A stretch of DNA of 64,000 bases from Planctomycetaceae bacterium. GTDB lineage: Bacteria > Planctomycetota > Planctomycetia > Planctomycetales > Planctomycetaceae. Shown here one piece after another: positions 29,492 to 37,295 of this stretch. The stretch covers positions 1 to 64,000 of the forward strand of contig JAQWSQ010000211.1 of the NCBI GenBank assembly GCA_029243145.1, written 5' to 3'. A program made the position numbers and the translations under genes. How positions within the stretch are numbered: position 1 is the first letter of the stretch; every line of letters begins with the position of its first letter. The notes under the pieces are model-generated. The model saw only the letters and a program-made list of their open reading frames with translations. It was not told where the DNA came from and searched no databases.

Positions 29492-29693
29492 GTGGCTGGG
29501 GCTCTCACAGCCTGTCAATTCAGAATGACGTTCGATTGAGCATCGGGCGACCAATGAAGTCTGACCACCCATAGCCCCAGAAGCTCCGGCGAGAACCTCT
29601 TTCATCTGGGGCTATGTTCGTGTTCAAGTGAAACATAGACAACACAAAAGACCTAATTATTCTGGACTGTCACTCTGATAACGCCCCAGCCAC
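29492..29693. repeat. 202-bp nested-palindrome element, full copy 1
   Basis: It is bounded by GTGGCTGGGGC and its exact inverse GCCCCAGCCAC. Inside, CATAGCCCCAG (29570-29580) and its inverse CTGGGGCTATG (29606-29616) form a second inverted pair, so the element can fold into two arms. A second full copy of the same 202 bp length lies at 59473-59674 and two half copies at 36083 and 36525. Confidence 0.75.
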
Positions 29694-29888
29694 CCAACAC
29701 GTTTCTCACAAATCCTCTTGCTGCATTCCTAATCATCTCATCGATCACATTTCGGCGATCTTTTCCCTGTATTTCGAGCTCTTTTGATGATTGTGGCGTT
29801 TTTTCTCAGAAGTCCTGTAACAGTGCTCGCGTTCTCTCGCTGGGGAGGGTGTTCAACAACCCTCACCCACTTTTATGAAAAGAGAACG

Positions 29889-30179
29889 ATGAAAAACACA
29901 ACCAAAGCCCTTGTCGCCCTGACTTTCGCCGCTTGCCTCGCCCTGACCGGAGTTGCCGAAGCCGGCAATCATCGTGGCAACCACGGCGGTCATCATGGTG
30001 GAAACCACGGCCATCACAACAATCACGGTGGACATTACAACCACGGCCATAACCACGGTCATTGGAACCACTACCGCAACAACTACCGATCAAACTACTA
30101 CGGTTACGGTCAACGTCGCGGATACAACTACGGCTACTCGAACGGCCATTACAACTTTGGATGGAGGACTGGGCGATAA
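29889..30179 (+). CDS. Small His/Gly/Asn-rich secreted protein
   Basis: I start at the ATG at 29889 (after AAAAGAGAACG), where a signal peptide begins MKNTTKALVALTFAACLA and cleaves near VAEA. The upstream part of the frame is unlikely. The 96-residue product has a mature part of repeating N-H-G-G-H-N-H-G units, then an Asn/Tyr/Arg-rich end. About a quarter of the mature residues are His, which suggests Zn, Ni or Cu binding in the periplasm or on the surface. It stands alone inside a repeat nest, with its own terminator. Low complexity makes family assignment unsafe. Confidence 0.7.
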   Translation: MKNTTKALVALTFAACLALTGVAEAGNHRGNHGGHHGGNHGHHNNHGGHYNHGHNHGHWNHYRNNYRSNYYGYGQRRGYNYGYSNGHYNFGWRTGR

Positions 30180-30209
30180 GAAAAAACCTCTGCGTCTTTG
30201 AACTCCCTG

Positions 30210-30248
30210 CAGCCGCCCGGTGATTGTCCCCACCGGTCGGCTGTTTTT
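30210..30248 (+). terminator. Rho-independent terminator of the His-rich gene
   Basis: A 13-base stem, CAGCCGCCCGGTG with CACCGGTCGGCTG, surrounds ATTGTCCC and is followed by TTTTT. It lies 30 bases after the stop codon. Confidence 0.9.
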
Positions 30249-30274
30249 ATGCGCGTAGAATTGTCGATAAAGTT

Positions 30275-30432
30275 GTAGGTCAGGCTGTGCCTGACATCAA
30301 AAAGGTTGAGGTTCTTTTCCATTACATATCGCAATTGTGAAAACAATTTTCATCAGCTATTCCCATCTCGCTCGATCACGGGTGATTAACATAAACGCTA
30401 TTTGGAAGCTTGTCAGGCACAGCCTGACCTAC
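30275..30432. repeat. 158-bp element with 21-bp hairpin inverted ends
   Basis: The left end (30275-30295) starts GTAGG and continues as a palindrome built on TCAGGC/GCCTGA. The right end (30412-30432) is its exact reverse complement over 21 bases. The interior is AT-rich with no gene. An element of the same design with different arm sequence lies at 59068-59263, and a lone arm at 48590-48611. Confidence 0.7.
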
Positions 30433-30690
30433 CTGAGAAATATCAATTTAATCTTTCGTGCTGAGAGCGGGTTTCCATGCCCTCGCTTGCGTGGGCATGT
30501 GAGTGAAACGTTGGTCAGCACGGCATTGATCGAGGAAGTCATGCGGGAGCATGACCGACAAAAATTCATTGCCACTTGTGGCTGCGCTACTCCGGTTGAC
30601 GAACAACTGGGGCTACCCAAGACTGTTTTATCCTGTGCGATTCTTCGCGTCTCGGCGGCTTTGCGTCATACTTGTGTTCGTCTCGGCGAT
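30433..30690. other. Gene-free stretch with short palindromes
   Basis: It holds a hairpin at about 30477-30500 (CATGCCC...GGGCATG with a CGCTTGCG loop) and a copy of the short block GGAAGTCATGCGGGAGCATG, which also occurs inverted near 29340-29365. Nothing coding is seen. Confidence 0.5.
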
Positions 30691-31269
30691 TCACTCTTTC
30701 TCTTTCCACAGGCCGCCGTTGCCGCGGACGAGATGTAGATCAAGATCGGACATCATCAGGTCGGTGATATGCCAGCGATTGTCTTTGCGTTCGGCAATGT
30801 AACTGACTTGGCCGGCGTACATACCGGGAACTTTGAACGAGACGACGCCGGTGGCTTTGTTGCCATCGACCTTGCAGGTCACTTTGGTGATGCGGTCCTG
30901 TTGAATCGCTGAGACGGGTGCGGTCGCGATGCGAAGCGGATAATTTCCGAAACCCCGATTAGTTTCTGCTACCAGTTCGCTCGGTGGAAATGGATCGTTG
31001 GTCAGAAGCTTTAACTGATCGGTTTGTGTGTCAAATTTGTAAGTGAATAAAAGCAGTGTTAACGAATAATCCTCGAATTGGTCCGGGTCGGGGAGAGAGT
31101 TCATCTGAGCAATACGCTCAAGGTCAGCGCGACGCATCGCGGCAGCCGGGGTGATGAGCTTTCGGATCTGTTGCGCAGCGGGATTCTCTTGTGCCGAGAG
31201 AGGAGAGACTTGTATTGAGATGCTGACGAAGAAGAGTGTGAGAATGAGACGAGCGACGGAAGGCTGCAT
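30691..31269 (-). CDS. Secreted protein of unknown function
   Basis: I use the ATG at 31269, preceded by GAAAGG, which gives a Sec signal peptide ending near PLSA and a 192-residue protein. The longer frame from 31407 would overlap the cyclo-ligase gene. The mature part has a helical start rich in Arg/Ala and a C-terminal half of alternating strands (TKVTCKVDGNKATGVVSFKV, SYIAERKDNRWHITDLM), which looks like an NTF2/SnoaL-like or lipoprotein-carrier cone. That is a guess. It lies 11 bases downstream of the cyclo-ligase and is probably cotranscribed. Confidence 0.65.
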   Translation of the reverse strand: MQPSVARLILTLFFVSISIQVSPLSAQENPAAQQIRKLITPAAAMRRADLERIAQMNSLPDPDQFEDYSLTLLLFTYKFDTQTDQLKLLTNDPFPPSELVAETNRGFGNYPLRIATAPVSAIQQDRITKVTCKVDGNKATGVVSFKVPGMYAGQVSYIAERKDNRWHITDLMMSDLDLHLVRGNGGLWKEKE

Positions 31270-31280
31270 GCGGTGACCTT

Positions 31281-31871
31281 TCAAGAAGAAGCGGAGCGAC
31301 GATAAAGATCTGATTCTGTGACGAGAATATTCAGCCGAACATCGTGAGGTTCTGTGGGAACCTCTTCGACAAGTTGAACATCGAATGCTAACCCGATCAA
31401 GGTGCATTTTGGGGAGACATCGGCCAGCAACCGGTCGTAATAACCTTTCCCCTGTCCCAATCGTCCCCCCTGACGATCAAAGGCAATGCCCGGCAAAACA
31501 ACGACATCCAATTCGGCAGGCGTTCCTTGCCTGTCTCTTATGACTCGCAACTCGTCTGTCGGTTCGGGGATTCCGAATGCGCCGGGTTGTAAATCGTCCA
31601 ACGATTCTAATCGAAACAGGCGAAGCTCATCGTTATCACACCAAGGGACAAGCACCGTTTTTTGTGCGCTGAGCAAGTGGCTGATCAAGGGCACCGTCGA
31701 GACTTCAGATCGATATCCGACATAAACCATCACCCGTTGGGCTGACTGCAACTCTGCTAGTGAAATCGTATTGCCGTGGATTTTCAGACTGCGCGCTTCT
31801 TTGTCGCTCAATGCGACACGGCGTTGCCGTATTTCAGTGCGAAGAAGCTGTTTTTGGGTCTGAAAATTCAT
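31281..31871 (-). CDS. 5-formyltetrahydrofolate cyclo-ligase
   Basis: The ATG at 31871 begins the conserved part (MNFQTQKQLLRTEIRQRRVA) and gives 196 residues, normal for the family. The N-terminal basic helix is followed by VMVYVGYRSEVST, a central PGAFGIPEP, and the key DVVVLPGIAFDRQGGRLGQGKGYYDRLL, which binds ATP and substrate. It converts 5-formyl-THF to 5,10-methenyl-THF using ATP, in one-carbon metabolism. No 6S RNA signature was found next to it. First gene of a two-gene unit with the secreted protein. Confidence 0.9.
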   Translation of the reverse strand: MNFQTQKQLLRTEIRQRRVALSDKEARSLKIHGNTISLAELQSAQRVMVYVGYRSEVSTVPLISHLLSAQKTVLVPWCDNDELRLFRLESLDDLQPGAFGIPEPTDELRVIRDRQGTPAELDVVVLPGIAFDRQGGRLGQGKGYYDRLLADVSPKCTLIGLAFDVQLVEEVPTEPHDVRLNILVTESDLYRRSASS

Positions 31872-32083
31872 CTGTCCACAATGACCGAGAATGTGCGATT
31901 TTGGAATGGCCTGACAAAAAACATCATGAAACACGACTGGATATCAAAAACGGTGGGGGGATTCCCGATCCGGTCGTGTGACTTCGCTGTTTCAGTACGA
32001 TATACTGCTCGACTCGGGTCTTTGTACCCAAGACTCCAATATTCACCACACAATCATCGACTTAATACAGAGAAGGATTCGCT

Positions 32084-33007
32084 ATGGCAGCTCCTGAGAT
32101 CAAACCGGGAGAGACGAAAATCGGTTGGATTGGCACCGGCGTGATGGGGCAGAGCATGGTGGGCCATTTGATGGACGCCGGCTTTGAAGCGACTGTTTAT
32201 AGTCGAACCAAATCCAAAGCCGAGGGCTTGATCGAGAAGGGGGCCACTTGGGCTGATTCTCCGAAAGCCGTCGCCGAAGCCTCGGATGTGATTTTCACCA
32301 TCGTCGGATTTCCCGCCGATGTCCGTGAAGTCATGCTGGGTGAAGAGGGTGCCTTGGCCGGTTGCAAGGCCGGTAATGTTCTTGTCGATATGACGACCAG
32401 CGAACCGTCACTGGCGATTGAAATTTCTGAAGCCGCCAATAAGAAAGGTGTCGCTTCAGTTGATGCACCCGTTTCGGGAGGCGATGTGGGCGCTAAGAAC
32501 GGCACATTGTCGATCATGATTGGCGGAGAGAAAGAGATTGTCGACGCGTTGCTGCCTTGTTGGGATGCGATGGGGCAAACCATCGTGCATCAAGGAGGCG
32601 CGGGAGCCGGTCAGCACACGAAAATGGTCAATCAAACCTTGATCGCGACGAACATGATTGGTGTCTGCGAATCGCTCTTATATGCACACAAAGCAGGACT
32701 CGATTTGCCGACCGTGATGCAGTCGGTCAGCAGTGGGGCGGCGGGAAGCTGGTCGCTGTCGAATCTGGGGCCGCGTATCATGGACAACAACTTCGATCCC
32801 GGTTTCTTTGTCGAACACTTCATCAAAGATATGGGAATTGCCCTCTCCGAAGGAAAAAATCTCGGATTGTCATTGCCCGGCTTGGCGCTTTCCCATCAAC
32901 TGTATCTCGCCTTGCAAGCTCAAGGACACGGTCGCGATGGCACACACGCGTTGCAACATGTGTTCGCCAATATGTCGGGAGTCGATTGGGAAAATCGAGA
33001 TCAGTAG
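32084..33007 (+). CDS. 3-hydroxyisobutyrate dehydrogenase-family NAD(P)-dependent reductase
   Basis: The 307-residue protein opens its Rossmann domain with [20 protein letters not shown], then shows [17 protein letters not shown] (substrate site) and HTKMVNQT with the catalytic Lys. The C-terminal all-helical domain is complete. This group includes 3-hydroxyisobutyrate dehydrogenase, tartronate semialdehyde reductase and related beta-hydroxyacid enzymes; the sequence alone does not separate them. AAGGA precedes the ATG. dapA follows 70 bases later, but no shared pathway is evident. Confidence 0.88.
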   Translation: MAAPEIKPGETKIGWIGTGVMGQSMVGHLMDAGFEATVYSRTKSKAEGLIEKGATWADSPKAVAEASDVIFTIVGFPADVREVMLGEEGALAGCKAGNVLVDMTTSEPSLAIEISEAANKKGVASVDAPVSGGDVGAKNGTLSIMIGGEKEIVDALLPCWDAMGQTIVHQGGAGAGQHTKMVNQTLIATNMIGVCESLLYAHKAGLDLPTVMQSVSSGAAGSWSLSNLGPRIMDNNFDPGFFVEHFIKDMGIALSEGKNLGLSLPGLALSHQLYLALQAQGHGRDGTHALQHVFANMSGVDWENRDQ

Positions 33008-33077
33008 TAGTTGCGAGCTGACGAGTCCATTGAATCACTATTAATCAGCCCTTTGTGGGCATAGAGGAATTAAGAGA

Positions 33078-33968
33078 ATGTCTGAGACCAAAGGTGAAAT
33101 GTTTGCCGGTCTGACCGTGGCGATTATCACACCCTTCAAAGATGGTGAAGTCGACGAGACGGCCCTCCGCAATCTGGTTGACTGGCACGCGGAACAGGGA
33201 ACGCATTGTTTGGCACCGGTTGGAACCACGGGTGAAAGCCCGACTCTATCGCACGCGGAACACGAACGCGTGGTCGAAATCGTGTGCGAACAAGCCGCCG
33301 GAAAAATCAAAGTGATGGCCGGTGCAGGGAGTAATAGCACGAAGGAAGCCGTGCGTCTGTCGAAACATGCGAAAGCTGCTGGCGCGGATGGAGTGTTGAT
33401 TGTTGCCCCTTATTACAACAAGCCGACACAAGAAGGCTTCTACCAGCATTACATCTCCATCGCCGATGCGGCCGACCTTCCGGTGGTCGTCTATAACATT
33501 CCCGGACGTTCCGCGAAAAATATTGAACCGGAAACGATCGTTCGCATGGCCGAACATCCACAAATTGTGGCCGTGAAAGAGGCGACCGGATCCATGGATC
33601 AGGCATCGTCCATCATCGCCGATTGCAATTTGACGGTTCTTTCCGGTGACGATTCACTCACATTGCCGTTGATGGCGCTGGGTGGTAAAGGATCGGTCTC
33701 GGTCGTCGGAAATATCGTTCCCAAAGATGTGATTGCGATGATCGATGCGTTCAACGCGGGCAACCTGGCCGAAGCGCAAGAGCGACATTATCGACTGTTC
33801 CGTATGTGTCGAAGTTTGCTTGGCTTGTCGACCAATCCGATTCCGATCAAAGCGGCCATGAAGTTGCTCGGTCGGGACACGGGAGATTTACGTCTGCCGA
33901 TGACACCCCTTTCGAGTGAGCAAGAAAGTCAGTTGAAGCAGACGCTGACCGATTACGGGTTGTTGTAA
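33078..33968 (+). CDS. dapA: 4-hydroxy-tetrahydrodipicolinate synthase
   Basis: The 296-residue TIM-barrel protein has the DapA markers: [32 protein letters not shown] with the catalytic Tyr, [11 protein letters not shown] with the Arg that binds the pyruvate-aspartate semialdehyde carboxylate, and [11 protein letters not shown] with the Schiff-base Lys. That set favours true DapA over N-acetylneuraminate lyase or KDG aldolase. It condenses pyruvate and aspartate semialdehyde for lysine and diaminopimelate. GAGGAAT precedes the ATG. Confidence 0.94.
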   Translation: MSETKGEMFAGLTVAIITPFKDGEVDETALRNLVDWHAEQGTHCLAPVGTTGESPTLSHAEHERVVEIVCEQAAGKIKVMAGAGSNSTKEAVRLSKHAKAAGADGVLIVAPYYNKPTQEGFYQHYISIADAADLPVVVYNIPGRSAKNIEPETIVRMAEHPQIVAVKEATGSMDQASSIIADCNLTVLSGDDSLTLPLMALGGKGSVSVVGNIVPKDVIAMIDAFNAGNLAEAQERHYRLFRMCRSLLGLSTNPIPIKAAMKLLGRDTGDLRLPMTPLSSEQESQLKQTLTDYGLL

Positions 33969-34100
33969 TTTTTGGCTTTATATTTTTGGACAGTATGAGT
34001 AGTTAACAAACATCGCGTCGGGTGACGGCAAGGATGACGGCCCCGATCTGAAACATTCAGACGACCTTGGTCTTATTGACCGCTGGTGTGGAGCCGACAC

Positions 34101-35408
34101 GTGATATTCGGGTTTGGAAAAAAGAAGCAGCAAGACGACGATGATCACGATGAAGATCTCGAGTTGATCAGCTTTCAAGGGCCCGTCAGTGGGCCACCTC
34201 CGAATCTCAACGAGAACCCGGGACTGGTCCGCGCAGGGTTGATCCCCGCCAAAGAGATTGTTTCAGACGCAGTCTCGCGCGATGCCTCGATGTTGCGACT
34301 CGACCCGAAAGGGGCCGGCTACATAGGGATGCTGATGGTTGACGGCATGAAGTATCCCGGTCCGCGTTTGCAAAAACAGCAGGGAACTGCGATCACGCAG
34401 ATTCTGAAAATGATGGCCGGGCTCAGTATTCAAGAGCGGAAGAAACCTCAACGAGGTTCCATCAAGGCTGATTATGAAGGTCAGCCCTACGAAATCACCA
34501 TCGACATCACTCCGACTCCCGAAGGCGAACGTCTTAATATCTATCTCGCCAATCTGAAAACTCGTCCCAATCAGCCGGATGAAATCGGAATCTCTGAAAC
34601 TCTGAAAGAGAAAATTCGCGAGATAGCCGCGACGAGGGAAGGTTTCATCGGAGTTTGCGGCGGTCCTCGAAACGGACTGACGACCTCTACGGTTGGTGTG
34701 GTCCGATCGGTGGATGCCTATGTTTATGGCGTCTATAAGGTTTTCGACACGGGGACTTGGGATATCCCCTATGTGACCGACTTTGAACGTGAAGAAGGAC
34801 ACGACCTCGAAACCACCATCACTCGCGCCCAGCGGTCTGAAGCGGAGGTGATTTATGTTCCTCCTATTACCTCAGATGAAGAAGCCAAGGTGCTCATCAA
34901 GGCGGCCGCCAAGTCGGGGATCATCGCCGAGTATCCTGCGAAAGATGCCGTCAGCGGTTTATTACAACTTATCAAGTGGATTGGTGATGAGGAACTTGTG
35001 GCCTCCAACGTCAAAGCAATTATTACTTCAAAACTGATTCGCAAGCTTTGTCCGAGTTGTAAGCAGGCTTATGCTCCGAACCCAAAACTTCTGGCCAAAA
35101 TTGGTTTATCGAAAGAAACCAAGGCGCTCTATCGTCATCGCGTGCAACCTCAAGAGTTGCAGAAAGGCGAGACTTGGGATTCGTGCCCCAAATGTCACGA
35201 CATTGGTTATCAGGGGCAAATTGCGATGTTTGAACTTCTGGAAATGACCGAGGGGATGCAAGAGGTGGTGCGTGCCAAACCAAGTCCGGATGCGATTCGT
35301 GCACAGGTGAAAAAAGATGGCGGACTAACATTGCAGAAAGATGGTTTGCATCTGGTCTCGAACGGCACCACATCGCTCGAAGAGTTACAAAGAACCTTCA
35401 AATCCTGA
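34101..35408 (+). CDS. GspE/PilB-family protein with degenerate ATPase motifs
   Basis: I choose the GTG at 34101, with GGAG 7 bases upstream, giving 435 residues (start V/M-IFGFGKKKQ). The fold order of type II secretion/type IV pilus ATPases is kept: an N-terminal domain, the central NTPase region, and a zinc ribbon with CPSCKQAY and CPKCHDIGYQGQIAMFELLEM. The nucleotide site is damaged. Walker A reads GGPRNGLTTS (34659-34688), Leu in place of the Lys. The Walker B zone reads EVIYVPPITSDEEA instead of the usual DPDxIMxGEIRD. So it is probably a structural or regulatory paralogue. A SET gene follows 28 bases later. Confidence 0.85.
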   Translation: MIFGFGKKKQQDDDDHDEDLELISFQGPVSGPPPNLNENPGLVRAGLIPAKEIVSDAVSRDASMLRLDPKGAGYIGMLMVDGMKYPGPRLQKQQGTAITQILKMMAGLSIQERKKPQRGSIKADYEGQPYEITIDITPTPEGERLNIYLANLKTRPNQPDEIGISETLKEKIREIAATREGFIGVCGGPRNGLTTSTVGVVRSVDAYVYGVYKVFDTGTWDIPYVTDFEREEGHDLETTITRAQRSEAEVIYVPPITSDEEAKVLIKAAAKSGIIAEYPAKDAVSGLLQLIKWIGDEELVASNVKAIITSKLIRKLCPSCKQAYAPNPKLLAKIGLSKETKALYRHRVQPQELQKGETWDSCPKCHDIGYQGQIAMFELLEMTEGMQEVVRAKPSPDAIRAQVKKDGGLTLQKDGLHLVSNGTTSLEELQRTFKS

Positions 35409-35436
35409 GACTGTTTTTGATTTTCGCAGGACTCCC

Positions 35437-35814
35437 ATGCCCATCGTTCCTTCTGAATTGATTGAAGTGAGGCGTATTTCTGGTAAGGGCCGGGGTGTCT
35501 TTGCGAGGCAACTGATTCCCGCAGGGACGGTGATCGAAATCGCTCCGGTGCTGGTGATTTCCGAAGACGATATGGAGTCCACCGAACTTGCCGGCCATTG
35601 CTTCTTATGGTCAAAAGGGAAAGTCGGCCTGCCACTCGGTTACGGCGCACTCTATAATCATTCTTACGAACCGAACGCCGAGTATCTCGACCGAGCACCA
35701 CAGACAAAGGTTTATCGCGCCATTCGCAATATTGTGGCCGGCGAAGAGATTACCATCAATTACAACGGCACACCCAATGATCGCTCACCCGTCGGCTTTG
35801 ACGTACGGGAATAA
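35437..35814 (+). CDS. SET-domain protein
   Basis: The ATG at 35437, with AGGA 7 bases upstream, gives a 125-residue single-domain protein. It shows the SET core: ISGKGRGVFARQLIPAGTVIE at the N-terminus, NHSYEPNAEY (the NHS.xPN cofactor motif) and AGEEITINYN near the end. Such proteins transfer a methyl group from SAM to lysine. Bacterial stand-alone SET proteins of this size are reported, and their targets are mostly unknown. Ends in a short polar tail with no post-SET cysteines. Confidence 0.85.
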   Translation: MPIVPSELIEVRRISGKGRGVFARQLIPAGTVIEIAPVLVISEDDMESTELAGHCFLWSKGKVGLPLGYGALYNHSYEPNAEYLDRAPQTKVYRAIRNIVAGEEITINYNGTPNDRSPVGFDVRE

Positions 35815-36082
35815 CGATTCTTGGAGTTGGCGATTGATCGCATGAAATGCCGTAGGGCAGAATCCCGCCGCCTGCCTTCCTAATGAGATCTCTGTCACAA
35901 AAAAGAGAACCGCGGATCACGCCGATTTCACGGATGAAACTCACATGCTCACGCGAGCGAGAGTATGGCACCCGTCAACACGAGATCTGGTAGCGTGCGT
36001 TGTGCGTACGGACCGGGAGGGCGAGGCTCCCGCGGAGCCTTTTTCTTAAACCGCAGAGTTCGCTGAGAATTGACACTGTTGT

Positions 36083-36171
36083 GTGGCTGGGGCTCTTCAA
36101 AGTTTGCAAAGAAGACTGAACTCTGAATCCCCAGACAGCTTTCGCATTTCGAAACACACGCATAGCCCCAG
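36083..36171 (+). repeat. Half copy of the 202-bp element (a)
   Basis: It has GTGGCTGGGGC and CATAGCCCCAG with starts 78 bases apart, the spacing seen in the left half of the full element at 29492. The right half is absent. Confidence 0.7.
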
Positions 36172-36338
36172 GTGAAAGAAGTGAACTCACGCAGAGGCGC
36201 TGAGACGCAGAGGAAAAACAAATTGGGTAGAACCGATCGCTTGACTATCGGTGTGCCGTTGGCATCGAAAGTTGAATCGTTGTAATTCTGCCCGGTTTGC
36301 TCGCGCAAGCGTCTCGTTTGCTCATCAATTCGGGTGGC

Positions 36339-36366
36339 GGGGGCGCTCCGTGAAACGGAAGCCCCC
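36339..36366. repeat. GC-rich hairpin
   Basis: GGGGGC and TCCG pair with CGGA and GCCCCC around TGAAA. The CCCGGTGATTGTCC that follows also occurs in the terminator at 30210. No T-run follows. Confidence 0.45.
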
Positions 36367-36524
36367 GGTGATTGTCCGTAAAACATTGAACCGCAGATCA
36401 CTCGGATGATACTCACATGCTCACACCAGCGAGAGCATGGCACACGGCTTAAACCGGTAGAGTTCGCTGAGGACGCCGAGAAAAATGAGCTAATGAATGT
36501 GTTGTCGTAGGGCAACACTGTTGT

Positions 36525-36613
36525 GTGGCTGGGGCTCTTCAAAGTTTGCAAAGAAAACTGAACTCTGAATTTCCATCCAGTTTTCGTATTTCTAAACGCA
36601 AACATAGCCCCAG
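36525..36613 (+). repeat. Half copy of the 202-bp element (b)
   Basis: GTGGCTGGGGC and CATAGCCCCAG again start 78 bases apart. The interior is close to half copy a (shared CTTCAAAGTTTGCAAAGAA). Confidence 0.7.
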
Positions 36614-36756
36614 ATGAAAGAAGTTGACTCACGCAGTGGCGCGGCGGCGCAGAGATAAACAATAAGCGGCTTGGTCTGGTAGCACCGGTCCAGCGCATGA
36701 TAAAACGCCCCGTCGAAATGATGAGGCGTGTGGAGATTCAAACGAACGTGTTGCCG

Positions 36757-36963
36757 TTAGTTGGTCTGAGATTGTGCATCGACCTGTAAATCGGATCGAG
36801 GAACTTCCCAGGTCTTGGGTCTCATGCCGGCACGTTTTTCAAACTCGCGTTCGTCCCATTGTTCCTGCATCTTTTCACATGCAGCACGAATTTCTTCGCG
36901 GGTGGGATTCGGTTTGCGATTGTGGGGCAAATTGTTTTGTGGGGTTTTATTAGATGCGACCAT
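36757..36963 (-). CDS. Small charged protein of unknown function
   Basis: The ATG at 36963 follows AAGGAG at 8 bases, which decides the start over the longer frame to 37068. The 68-residue product (MVASNKTPQNNLPHNRKPN at the start) is highly charged, with a predicted helix TREEIRAACEKMQEQWDERE and no cysteine pair or membrane segment. I do not recognise it. The upstream 330 bases are non-coding, and a repeat nest lies downstream. Confidence 0.5.
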   Translation of the reverse strand: MVASNKTPQNNLPHNRKPNPTREEIRAACEKMQEQWDEREFEKRAGMRPKTWEVPRSDLQVDAQSQTN

Positions 36964-37295
36964 CTGGTGAACTCCTTCCGGCTCAAGGTGTGTCAATTTA
37001 CGGCGGCCCGCTGTCAAAATTGTAGCGATGATTGGGAAATCGTCGAATTTCGGTGCTTCGAGCCCCAACCATGTCTCGCAGTATGAGATGCCGCCTGGTT
37101 TCTCTAAGTTTCTCCAAAATCAGTAGATAAGTCGTTTTTTCTCCGATTTCAAATCTCAATCTGAATTTTGCATCCACTAAGTGTCCAACTGACAGGCCAC
37201 AATTTGCATCCCGCTTCACGAACCCCTCTAATGCGGGGCAGGCTTTTATCGGCCTTCAAAAATACGATTTCCCATTGCTGCACGAGGCCACACTT
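36964..37295. other. Divergent intergenic stretch
   Basis: Between the small charged gene and the sulfatase gene there is AT-rich sequence with a weak hairpin (CCCCTCTAATGCGGGG near 37226). It must hold both promoters, but none could be chosen with confidence. Confidence 0.4.

Larger units (their letters stand above)
35895..36665. repeat. Composite repeat nest, two similar cassettes
   Basis: The same blocks occur twice in direct orientation about 440 bp apart: AACCGCGGATCAC or AACCGCAGATCAC, CTCACATGCTCAC, GAGAGTATGGCAC or GAGAGCATGGCAC, AGAGTTCGCTGAG, a half copy of the GTGGCTGGGGC element, and GACTCACGCAG with CGCAGAG. A long minus-strand open frame across both (35949-36698) is made of these repeats and is not a gene. 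The first cassette also has a CGGGAGGGCGAGGCTCCCG palindrome at about 36014-36032. Confidence 0.75.

Noticed and set aside
31872-32083. 6S RNA next to the cyclo-ligase gene
   Set aside because: The link is known mostly in gammaproteobacteria and no 6S-like hairpin with a central bubble could be drawn.
35949-36698. 249-residue minus-strand open frame
   Set aside because: It lies across two tandem repeat cassettes, contains their repeated blocks, and has no start signal or known motif.
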